From NCBI GenBank assembly GCA_024643705.1, contig JAHEML010000235.1, forward strand, positions 1-6,350: a stretch of 6,350 nt of DNA. Reading direction: 5' to 3'. Shown piece by piece: positions 1 to 6,350 of this stretch. A program made the position numbers and the translations under genes. Source of the DNA: Caldilineaceae bacterium. GTDB taxonomy: Bacteria > Chloroflexota > Anaerolineae > Caldilineales > Caldilineaceae. Every line of letters begins with the position of its first letter. Within the stretch, counting starts at the first letter, position 1. Below the pieces are notes generated by a model. That model saw nothing but the letters and a program-made list of their open reading frames with translations. It had not been told where the DNA came from and searched no databases.

Positions 1-726
1 GACTGGCTGGATGACATCGGCTGGATCCACGATCACCCTGGGTTTGCTGCCGTGGCCGAACAGTTCCGGGCCGATCTGCGTCGCTGGGCGGGGGCAACTG
101 TGTTGCCCATCGACGAACTGGTGCTTACCCTGGGCAGCGATATTTTCACCGAGCCGGCTGACCTGGCCTTTGCCCATAGCGTCGCTGTTTTGCTGGCCCG
201 CCGGGTACGAGAGCAACCCCACCTGCGTCTGCCTGATCTGGCCCAGGAGCTGGAGGATGTGGCCGAGAATCGGCGGCGGATTGTGGGGATGAGCGAAGAT
301 GTGGTGGGCTACGAGCCAACGCCGGGCAAGGTGACAGTGGCGACAATGCACGGGGCCAAAGGGCTGGAATGGGATAGGGTCTATCTGGCGTCGGTCAATA
401 GGTATAGCTATCCCAGTGGCACAGACGACGAAGAGTACCGGGGGGAGCGCTGGTTTGTGCGCGATCATCTGAACTTGACAGCCGAGGTGATTGGGCAAAC
501 CGAGCAATTGCACATGGGAACCCTGGACGAATACATCCCCGGCGCAGCCACACGCCAGGCCCGGATCGACATCGCCGCCGAACGTCTGCGGCTGCTCTAT
601 GTGGGCATCACCCGTGCCCGCCGGGAGCTGATCGTCCTGTACAATACGGGTCGTCGCCACGAAACCAATCCATTGCCACCCGCGCTTGCGTTTCAGGCGC
701 TGCTTCACCTGTCTGACCAACGCTAG
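1..726 (+). CDS. UvrD/Rep-type superfamily 1 ATP-dependent DNA helicase, C-terminal part (5' truncated by window edge)
   Basis: The reading frame is open from base 1 and ends at TAG 724-726, giving 241 residues of a longer protein. The family couples ATP hydrolysis to 3'-5' unwinding of DNA in repair or recombination. Two diagnostic C-terminal motifs are visible. Motif V is TMHGAKGLEWD (residues 115-125). Motif VI is ERLRLLYVGITRARREL (residues 194-210), containing the arginine expected to contact ATP. The N-terminal motifs (Walker A, DExx) must lie upstream of the window. The stretch between motifs V and VI is about 70 residues, longer than in PcrA/UvrD, and only about 31 residues follow motif VI, so the long PcrA/UvrD tail is absent. 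This argues for a divergent UvrD-like helicase rather than true UvrD or PcrA, and no symbol is given. The family call is secure; the exact subfamily is not. The next gene appears to have its own promoter. Confidence 0.9.
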   Translation, partial: DWLDDIGWIHDHPGFAAVAEQFRADLRRWAGATVLPIDELVLTLGSDIFTEPADLAFAHSVAVLLARRVREQPHLRLPDLAQELEDVAENRRRIVGMSEDVVGYEPTPGKVTVATMHGAKGLEWDRVYLASVNRYSYPSGTDDEEYRGERWFVRDHLNLTAEVIGQTEQLHMGTLDEYIPGAATRQARIDIAAERLRLLYVGITRARRELIVLYNTGRRHETNPLPPALAFQALLHLSDQR

Positions 727-733
727 AACGACG

Positions 734-754
734 AGGCGACAGAAGCGCTCGCCT
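734..754 (+). terminator. Weak hairpin after the helicase gene, possible terminator
   Basis: AGGCGA (734-739) can pair with TCGCCT (749-754) around a 9-base loop, starting 8 bases after the helicase stop codon. The position suits a terminator, but the stem is only 6 bp and no T-tract follows directly, so an intrinsic terminator is only a possibility. Confidence 0.2.
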
Positions 755-795
755 GCCGCCCTCATTTGCCAAAGTCGGACTTCCGTTTTGCCCTG

Positions 796-804
796 TGCTA
801 TAAT
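796..804 (+). promoter_or_regulatory. Extended -10 promoter element upstream of the ligase-TPR gene
   Basis: The sequence TGCTATAAT has a perfect TATAAT (799-804) preceded by a TG extended -10 dinucleotide. No good TTGACA-like -35 box lies 16-18 bases upstream, where the sequence is close to TCGGACT; extended -10 promoters often tolerate this. Transcription would start near 811, leaving a leader of about 46 bases before ATG 857. This is the only strong sigma-70-like -10 box I noticed in the intergenic DNA, and it would drive both glycan genes. Confidence 0.5.
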
Positions 805-856
805 GTCCTTTGGGTTTCCAACTGTGTAGAATGCCACTTTATACGGAACTATCTTT

Positions 857-3800
857 ATGCAGAAGTCGAAAATTCAATCCTGGTGCGAACAGATTATCGA
901 GGCTGGCTGGTTGGCTGCTCTGATTGTCGCACCCATCTACTTTAATGTCTTCTCAAGCCGTGTGTTTGAACCCGACAAAATCAGCCTCGTTCGTTCAATC
1001 TCGCTGATGATGCTGCTGGCTTATTTGGTCCGTTTACTCGATGGTGGCTCGTTGTGGCTGCCCGCCCAGAGTGCGCAAACGGCCTCGTCAACTCTCGACG
1101 ATCCGCTTGCCGAGCCAGGCGAACCAACCAAAGAGTCGCGTGGGCTTCTGGCGCGGATGATTCGTTTTCCTATGTTGCCACCCGTGGTCTTTCTTGTCCT
1201 GGCTTATGCCCTCAGCACGGCTCTCAGCGTGGCTCCGGCGGTTAGCTGGTGGGGTTCCTATCAGCGTTTGCAAGGGACGTACACCTATTTCAGCTATATT
1301 ATTATTGCTATTCTAACGGCAGCTCACTTGCGGGGGCCGAAACAATTGCGCCGCCTGCAACATGCCGTCATTCTCACCAGTCTGCCCATCGCCATTTATG
1401 GGGTCATTCAGCACTACAATATCGACCCACTGCCCTGGGGCGGTGATGTAGTGACACGGGTTTCTGCCAACGCGGGGAACCCGATTTTCTTGGGCGCACA
1501 TCTGATCATTGCCCTCTTTTTGACACTGGAACGAATCTTTAGCAGCTTCGCGTTTCTGCTCAGCCACGACGAAGAGCAGGAAGATGGTTCTGCCTCTGTC
1601 CACGATATTCCCAGCGCACTAGTGGGGGGATCCTACCTTTTTATCGCCATCGTTCAACTGCTGGCAATTTTCTGGACCCAAAGCCGTGGACCCTGGCTGG
1701 GTTTGGCTGCTGGTCTGTATATTTTTATCTTGCTATTGATTACCGGTATGCGTCCCTCGGGCTATCGCGCCTGGACTGCCGGCTGGGTAGGAATGGGCGC
1801 GGTGGGGGCGATTTTTCTGGTGCTGCTCAACACCACAAACCTCTTTCCGGGGGTGGCCAGTGTGCCCTACCTGGGCCGATTGACGACAATTCTGGAGAGC
1901 GAGGGTGGCACCGGGTTGGTGCGTGTATTGATTTGGGAAGGTGTTTCGAAGATGGTCTCGCCTCACGCCCCCATCACCTTTCCCGACGGCGATCCAGATA
2001 GTGTCAACCTGATCAGACCATTGGTGGGCTATGGGCCAGAAGCCATGTGGGTGGCCTACAACAATTTCTACCCGCCCGCGCTGGCACAGGTCGAGGCACG
2101 TAATGCCAGCCCGGATCGGTCTCATAATGAAGCGTGGGATAGCCTTGCCATCACCGGTTTGTTCGGTTTTCTGGCCTATGTGCTGCTCTTTATGATGATC
2201 TTTTACTGGGCGTTGCGTTGGCTGGGGTTGATCAATTCCCGGCGGGATTTGTACCTGTTTCTGGGCTTGTGGCTGGGTGGGGGCATTGCGCTCAGCGCGT
2301 TTTTCATTATTTCGGATGGCAGTTGGCGCTTTTTTGGGGTGGCTTTGCCCACGGGCTTTATTCTTGGCCTCATTACCTACGTCACCCTGGCTGTTTTTCT
2401 CCACCCAGAAGCCAAAATTGAGGCAGCCGACCGTCGGCGACAGATCCTCATTATCGCCCTCTTGTCTGCCATTGTGGCCCACTATATCGAAATCCACTTT
2501 GGTATTGCCATTGCCGCTACCCGCACCTATTTCTGGATTTTTAGCGCTGTTCTGCTGGTTATCGGTATGCGCTGGCTCACCCCAGAACCATTTGCCGAGG
2601 TGACCCGGCAAACCCAGCCAACCCAGGCAGAACAGAGTGGGCGTTCGCCCCGGCGACAGCGCGGTGGAAGACGGGGCAGCAACAAAGGTGCAGACCAGCG
2701 TGACGGGGATGGGCTTTTTTCGGCTCTGCCAGGTACGGTCATGCCCGATCTGCTGATTATGCTGAGCATGGTTTATCTGTACACAACTAATTTTCAGGGG
2801 TCGAACAGCGCATTTCAGACTCTCTTCGGTAGCCTGAATTCCCGCATGGTCAATGGGCAATCCGTCAGCAGTCCAGGCATCCTCTTTCTGGTCCTCTTCA
2901 CCTGGCTGATCGCTACTGTCATTGGGCTATCGACGGCGGCCATGCGCAGCCGGGAAGGGCGGAGCAGCGGCTGGTGGTTGCGTGGCTTTCTTCTCTATTC
3001 GGGGGTGCTTTGGGGTGGCTGGCTGATTTATGGATTGATCCAGGCCGGGCGGCTGGCTCCCGGCTCCGGCGGTTCTCAACTGACTGATCAATTGAACCAT
3101 ATTGCTGGTCATTTCAGCGTCTACACATGGGTTGTGATTTTTTGGATGGTCGCAGCAGGGACCGTATTTGCTTGGTCCGCCTTGACCGAAGCCCGGCAGC
3201 AAGCTCTCGCCAGGGCAGTCGCCACTCTGTTTGGTGGCACCGTTATCGCGCTGGTTACTTTTCTCGTTGTGGGCAATGTTAACATCGCGCTGGTAAGGGC
3301 CGATATCTTCTACAAACAAGGACAACAATTCGACAGCACCGGCGACTGGGTGGGCAGCGTGGAACTCTATCGCCGTGCCCTGGCTGTGCGCCCGTCAGAG
3401 GATCATTACATGCTCTTTCTGGGGCGCAGCCTATTGGAGCAGGCCAAACGCGCGCCGGCAGAAAGCCCCCTGTCTATGCCCGACACGTTTACTGTGCAGG
3501 CGGTGTTGGGGCTGACCGCGCAGGAAGTCTCGCAGATGAGCCAAACTGATCTGCTACGGGCCGCCGAGACTATCTTGCTCGAAGCCCAACAGGTGAACCC
3601 GCTCAACACGGATCATACCGCCAACCTGGCCCGCCTCTACCGTACCTGGTCTGATCTGGAAAGCGACCCAACCGCACGGCAGGCAACCCTGGAAAAAGCC
3701 CTGCGCTATTATGAAACCGCAGTCGTGCTTAGCCCGAACGCGGCCCACCTGTGGAACGAAAAAGGCTCCACGCTGACGATCATGGAGCGCAACGACGAGG

Positions 3801-4510
3801 CCGAGGCGACCTATCTGCATAGCCTGACTTTGGATGACCGTTTCGAGAATACCTATCTGCTCCTCGCCGAATTCTACGACCGGACGAGTGACACCGAAAA
3901 GCTGAAGGATTTGCTCGAAACCGGGCTGGAAAAAATCCCCAACAGCACCCAGCTACGTAGCTACCTAGGTGTGGTTCTGGCCCGCTCGGGGGACATGGAA
4001 GGCGCGCTGCAAACCAATCTGGACATCATCGAGAAAAGCCCGACAGATATTACGGCAAGCCGCAATCTGGCGATCATCTACCGGGACATGGGTCAGCCGG
4101 AGGATGCAATCCAATGGGCTGATCGAACTGTCGAATTAGCCGGCGGCGACACCAACGTTGCTTTGCCGGTTCTACGCCTTTTGTCCGAGCTATACACAAG
4201 CCAGAACCAACCCGATCAGGTCATCATCCAATACGAACGGATGCGAGCTTTGGCCCCGGACGATTCAACAGTTTTGAACGGGTTGGTCTCTCTCTATTTG
4301 CAGGCCCAGCGCGGCACAGATGCCGTGGATGTTCTCCAACATCTGCTGACATTGGAGCCGGAGAATTATCTCTATCCGTTGCAATTGGGCCAGATCTATG
4401 CCCAGCAAGGCGATTTGGCGACCGCAAAACAGTTTGCTCAACGCGCGCTGGAATTGGCACCGGATACAGAAAAACCGGGGATTCAGCAGTTCTTGTCCAC
4501 CCTGGGATAA
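857..4510 (+). CDS. O-antigen ligase/polymerase-like polytopic membrane protein with C-terminal TPR domain
   Basis: This 1217-residue protein probably polymerises a lipid-linked glycan or transfers it to an acceptor on the outer face of the cytoplasmic membrane. Hydrophobic segments start at about residue 16 and fill residues 16-325. The family signature follows: N207-P209 before a membrane helix, an SRG motif with R277, and a large loop (about 326-430) with a GYGPE motif at 391-395 and RSHNE at 421-425. R277 and H423 match the Arg and His regarded as essential in WaaL-type ligases. More helices follow to about 515. A second hydrophobic block spans about 530-810, broken by a hydrophilic, partly basic stretch (581-620, including RSPRRQRGGRRG). 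Residues 815-1203 are about nine or ten TPR units, a protein-binding scaffold. ATG 857 is the first start after an in-frame stop at 827; the ribosome site is poor (only GGA at 845-847). The next gene follows after 27 bases. WaaL-, Wzy- and PglL-like enzymes share this fold, so the acceptor is unknown. At 1217 residues it is far longer than the usual 400-600. Confidence 0.85.
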   Translation: MQKSKIQSWCEQIIEAGWLAALIVAPIYFNVFSSRVFEPDKISLVRSISLMMLLAYLVRLLDGGSLWLPAQSAQTASSTLDDPLAEPGEPTKESRGLLARMIRFPMLPPVVFLVLAYALSTALSVAPAVSWWGSYQRLQGTYTYFSYIIIAILTAAHLRGPKQLRRLQHAVILTSLPIAIYGVIQHYNIDPLPWGGDVVTRVSANAGNPIFLGAHLIIALFLTLERIFSSFAFLLSHDEEQEDGSASVHDIPSALVGGSYLFIAIVQLLAIFWTQSRGPWLGLAAGLYIFILLLITGMRPSGYRAWTAGWVGMGAVGAIFLVLLNTTNLFPGVASVPYLGRLTTILESEGGTGLVRVLIWEGVSKMVSPHAPITFPDGDPDSVNLIRPLVGYGPEAMWVAYNNFYPPALAQVEARNASPDRSHNEAWDSLAITGLFGFLAYVLLFMMIFYWALRWLGLINSRRDLYLFLGLWLGGGIALSAFFIISDGSWRFFGVALPTGFILGLITYVTLAVFLHPEAKIEAADRRRQILIIALLSAIVAHYIEIHFGIAIAATRTYFWIFSAVLLVIGMRWLTPEPFAEVTRQTQPTQAEQSGRSPRRQRGGRRGSNKGADQRDGDGLFSALPGTVMPDLLIMLSMVYLYTTNFQGSNSAFQTLFGSLNSRMVNGQSVSSPGILFLVLFTWLIATVIGLSTAAMRSREGRSSGWWLRGFLLYSGVLWGGWLIYGLIQAGRLAPGSGGSQLTDQLNHIAGHFSVYTWVVIFWMVAAGTVFAWSALTEARQQALARAVATLFGGTVIALVTFLVVGNVNIALVRADIFYKQGQQFDSTGDWVGSVELYRRALAVRPSEDHYMLFLGRSLLEQAKRAPAESPLSMPDTFTVQAVLGLTAQEVSQMSQTDLLRAAETILLEAQQVNPLNTDHTANLARLYRTWSDLESDPTARQATLEKALRYYETAVVLSPNAAHLWNEKGSTLTIMERNDEAEATYLHSLTLDDRFENTYLLLAEFYDRTSDTEKLKDLLETGLEKIPNSTQLRSYLGVVLARSGDMEGALQTNLDIIEKSPTDITASRNLAIIYRDMGQPEDAIQWADRTVELAGGDTNVALPVLRLLSELYTSQNQPDQVIIQYERMRALAPDDSTVLNGLVSLYLQAQRGTDAVDVLQHLLTLEPENYLYPLQLGQIYAQQGDLATAKQFAQRALELAPDTEKPGIQQFLSTLG

Positions 4511-4523
4511 ACGGATGCCAAGC

Positions 4524-4529
4524 AGAGGT
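4524..4529 (+). promoter_or_regulatory. Ribosome binding site that favours GTG 4538 as the wecA-type start
   Basis: AGAGGT lies 8 bases before GTG 4538 but only 2 bases before the in-frame TTG 4532. Normal Shine-Dalgarno spacing therefore supports GTG 4538. The ATG at 4515 is in another frame and meets a stop within a few codons. Confidence 0.55.
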
Positions 4530-4537
4530 TCTTGTCT

Positions 4538-5536
4538 GTGACACCTTTCATCTTGATGGCCGCCAGCGCGCTCATTTTTGCCATCGGTGGGACCCCTGTG
4601 GCCCGGTGGGTTGCTTTGCGCCTGGGTGTTTTGGATCAGCCCGCAAGCCGCAAAATTCATGTCAGCCCGGTACCGCTCTTGGGTGGAGCAGCCATTTATG
4701 GCGCTTTTATTTTGGCGCTCATCTTCTTTGGCGATCTCTTCTACGTAAACGAAGTCGTGTCGATTTTTATCGGCGCAACCCTGTGTAGCCTGGTGGGTGC
4801 GCTGGATGATCGCCGGGGGCTTGGTAGCTACCCAAAGCTGGCTGTGCAAGTATTGGCTGCGGGGATTCTGATCTTCGGCGGGGTGCAAGTCAGGATTTTC
4901 GGCCATTGGCTCGACATCGTGATCACCCTGATCTGGGTGGTCGGCATCACCAACGCCTTCAATTTGTTGGACAATATGGACGGTCTCTCGGCTGGGATTG
5001 CGATGATCGCCGCGGTCTTCTTTACCCTGTTGGCTGCCATGAGCGATCAATATCTGGTGGGTATCATGGCTGCGGCTTTGGCGGGGGCATGCGCCGGTTT
5101 TCTGATCTATAATTGGAACCCGGCCCATATTTTTATGGGTGACACCGGCAGCCTCTTTATTGGCTTTCTGCTGGCGGCGGTGGCGATCAAACTGCGCTTT
5201 CCCTCCAACAGCGTGACAGTCACATGGATGATCCCGTTGCTTGTACTGGGTGTGCCTATCTTCGACACCACCCTGGTTTTTATCAGCCGCCTGCGCAAAG
5301 GGCTAAACCCGTTAACGGCCGAGGGCAAGGATCATGTGAGCCATCGATTGGCCCGCTTGACAGGCAGTCGCCGCGAGGCCGTGCTCATCTGTTATCTCAT
5401 TGCCGGGGCCATTGGCCTGGGCGCAATCTTTCTCACCCAGGCTGTCTTGACCGAGGCAATGGGGATTGGTCTGGGCGTCTCGCTGCTGGCCGCCAGTGGC
5501 CTTTGGTGGCTGGAATTTCGCAAGGGTGGTGTGTAG
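4538..5536 (+). CDS. wecA: WecA/TagO-type polyprenyl-phosphate N-acetylhexosamine-1-phosphate transferase
   Basis: This integral membrane enzyme of the MraY/WecA superfamily moves a HexNAc-1-phosphate, usually GlcNAc-1-P from UDP-GlcNAc, onto undecaprenyl phosphate. It is the first committed step of many surface glycans and acts at the cytoplasmic face. With the GTG start the protein has 332 residues, a normal length for the family, and about ten or eleven hydrophobic segments. Motifs in order: RKIHVSPVPLLGG (38-50), the Mg/substrate aspartates in LDDR (89-92), NAFNLLDNMDG (139-149), FMGDTGS (199-205), and a cytosolic loop with KDHVSHRL (264-271). The HxxHR form of that last loop, in place of the HHH of MraY, points to WecA/TagO rather than the peptidoglycan enzyme. 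The symbol wecA marks the family; tagO would be an equal choice, and the sugar is not proven. An in-frame TTG at 4532 is an alternative start. It follows the ligase-TPR gene by 27 bases with no terminator, so co-transcription is likely. Confidence 0.93.
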   Translation: MTPFILMAASALIFAIGGTPVARWVALRLGVLDQPASRKIHVSPVPLLGGAAIYGAFILALIFFGDLFYVNEVVSIFIGATLCSLVGALDDRRGLGSYPKLAVQVLAAGILIFGGVQVRIFGHWLDIVITLIWVVGITNAFNLLDNMDGLSAGIAMIAAVFFTLLAAMSDQYLVGIMAAALAGACAGFLIYNWNPAHIFMGDTGSLFIGFLLAAVAIKLRFPSNSVTVTWMIPLLVLGVPIFDTTLVFISRLRKGLNPLTAEGKDHVSHRLARLTGSRREAVLICYLIAGAIGLGAIFLTQAVLTEAMGIGLGVSLLAASGLWWLEFRKGGV

Positions 5537-5618
5537 CGACTCGATAGTTGGAAGCCCACCTTTGATCACGTCAACATCACACAATCTTTTGTCATTTCTA
5601 TTCCAAGGAGACTCTATC
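5537..5618 (+). other. Intergenic gap between the wecA-type gene and the lipoprotein gene
   Basis: This 82-base gap holds a ribosome binding site near its end but no convincing promoter or terminator. GGTGG (5525-5529, still inside the upstream gene) could pair with CCACC (5556-5560), but the loop would be 26 bases and no T-tract follows. TTGTCA at 5589-5594 resembles a -35 box, but its -10 would fall at the start codon. Whether the isomerase gene is read from upstream or from its own weak promoter cannot be decided here. Confidence 0.4.
5605..5610 (+). promoter_or_regulatory. Strong Shine-Dalgarno that sets the TTG 5619 start
   Basis: AAGGAG lies 8 bases before TTG 5619, an ideal spacing. 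It fixes a non-ATG start that yields a complete lipoprotein signal peptide. Confidence 0.85.
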
Positions 5619-6350
5619 TTGCAACTTGTTCAACAAACAGTATCCAAACTCTTGCCAATCCGTCGCATCACCTTTCTGCTGCTTTTGGTGCTGATGGTAG
5701 CGGGCTGCGCTGTGGCAACCCCAGCCCAGCCAGCCGACAGCGAAGTAGCAGCAACCACAGAAGAAGCCGCCGCCGTTGAAGTGGCGGCCACCGCCACATC
5801 TGCCCCGGCGCCCGAATCCTCCCAAGCAACAGCCAGTGGCCCAGCCGGCCAATTGGAACCAATCGAACGCAACGGGATGTACCCCGCGCCTCCAGAGATG
5901 GTGATCGATCCAACGAAGGTCTACTACGCGACACTCAAGACCGAAAAGGGTGACATTCGTGTTCAGCTCTTCGCCGACCGCACACCGCTGACAGTCAACA
6001 ACTTTGTCTTTCTGGCCCGGGAAGGTTTCTACGACAACACCATGTTCCACCGGGTGCTGGAGGGCTTTATGGCCCAGGCCGGCGACCCCACCGGCACTGG
6101 CGCGGGTGGCCCCGGCTACCAGTTCCCAGACGAATTCGTGCCTGGCTTGGGCTTTGATCGCCCCAATCTGCTGGCCATGGCAAACGCTGGCCCTGGCACA
6201 AACGGCAGCCAGTTCTTCATTACCTTTGCTCCCACAGATTGGCTCAACAACCTGCACACAATTTTTGGCGAAGTGGTGAGCGGCCAGGATGTCTTGGCCC
6301 AAATCTCTCTGCGGGACCCTGCCCAGGCTGATGGCCCTGGTGATACACTC
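5619..6350 (+). CDS. Secreted cyclophilin-type peptidyl-prolyl cis-trans isomerase, lipoprotein (3' truncated by window edge)
   Basis: The frame is open from TTG 5619 to the last base, giving 244 residues without a stop. Cyclophilins catalyse cis-trans isomerisation of prolyl bonds and help proteins fold. The N-terminus is a lipoprotein signal: basic K10/R15/R16, a hydrophobic core (17-27), and the lipobox VAGC with C30 as the lipidated residue. The mature protein should thus be anchored outside the cytoplasmic membrane. Residues 31-85 form an Ala/Thr/Pro/Glu-rich linker. The cyclophilin domain starts near 102 (YYATLKTEKGDI). Catalytic-site residues known from human CypA are kept: FHRV with R145, FMAQAGD with F150, M151 and Q153, NGSQFF with Q198 and F200, W208 and H213. 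The second residue after Q153 is Gly as in the usual QGGD, with Ala for the first. Only the last part of the domain is missing. The TTG start rests on an ideal AAGGAG. The signal peptide indicates an extracytoplasmic role; the client proteins are unknown. Confidence 0.93.
   Translation, partial: MQLVQQTVSKLLPIRRITFLLLLVLMVAGCAVATPAQPADSEVAATTEEAAAVEVAATATSAPAPESSQATASGPAGQLEPIERNGMYPAPPEMVIDPTKVYYATLKTEKGDIRVQLFADRTPLTVNNFVFLAREGFYDNTMFHRVLEGFMAQAGDPTGTGAGGPGYQFPDEFVPGLGFDRPNLLAMANAGPGTNGSQFFITFAPTDWLNNLHTIFGEVVSGQDVLAQISLRDPAQADGPGDTL

Noticed and set aside
1733..2860. Long open frame on the - strand (375 codons) inside the ligase-TPR gene
   Set aside because: It lies wholly antisense to a gene with clear family motifs and regular membrane segments; its translation is low-complexity Pro/Gln/His/Gly-rich and resembles no known domain.
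4265..5128. Long open frame on the - strand (287 codons) across the end of the TPR region and the wecA-type gene
   Set aside because: It spans the junction of two well supported + strand genes and its His/Gln/Arg-rich translation shows no domain; it is a shadow of codon bias.
5525..5560. Inverted repeat GGTGG/CCACC around the wecA-type stop codon as a terminator
   Set aside because: The stem is 5 bp with a 26-base loop and no T-tract, so it is likely chance.
5589..5618. TTGTCA as a -35 box for the lipoprotein gene
   Set aside because: At 17-18 base spacing the -10 would be CTCTAT/TCTATC directly before the start codon, leaving no room for a ribosome site after the transcript start.
6004..6279. 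Second + strand open frame (91 codons) inside the cyclophilin gene
   Set aside because: It is out of frame with the cyclophilin, whose conserved motifs occupy the same bases; no ribosome site of its own.
5598..6302. Long open frame on the - strand (234 codons) opposite the cyclophilin lipoprotein
   Set aside because: The + strand frame has an ideal ribosome site, a lipobox and all cyclophilin active-site residues; the antisense translation is Gly/Cys/His-rich without domains.

Overview
The window reads as a piece of ordinary bacterial chromosome, with four genes all on the + strand. The best guess for the source is a Chloroflexota-type bacterium (Anaerolineae/Caldilineae-like). This rests on the style of the proteins: a very long O-antigen-ligase-like protein fused to TPRs, an Ala/Thr/Pro-rich lipoprotein linker, and frequent TTG/GTG starts. 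It is an inference, not a proof, and no RNA gene or other marker is present.

Layout. Bases 1-726 hold the C-terminal end of a UvrD/Rep-type superfamily 1 DNA helicase that begins upstream of the window. A 130-base gap follows, with a weak hairpin and then a perfect TATAAT with an extended -10 TG. Bases 857-4510 encode a 1217-residue polytopic membrane protein: an O-antigen ligase/polymerase (Wzy/WaaL/PglL-like) domain, a second hydrophobic block, and about nine or ten TPR units at the C-terminus. After only 27 bases comes a WecA/TagO-type polyprenyl-phosphate HexNAc-1-phosphate transferase, best started at GTG 4538. After an 82-base gap a secreted cyclophilin-type peptidyl-prolyl isomerase lipoprotein begins at TTG 5619 and runs off the right edge.

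How the genes fit. The two middle genes look like one transcription unit for a cell-surface glycan. The WecA-type enzyme would load the first sugar-phosphate on the lipid carrier in the cytoplasmic membrane. The ligase-like protein would polymerise a lipid-linked glycan or transfer it to an acceptor on the outer face. No flippase or ordinary glycosyltransferase lies in the window. The lipoprotein isomerase acts in the same extracytoplasmic space, but a functional link to the glycan genes is not shown. The helicase appears unrelated. I see no mobile element, CRISPR array, RNA gene or attachment site, and no clear evidence of a wholly new system. The most unusual object is the ligase-TPR fusion.
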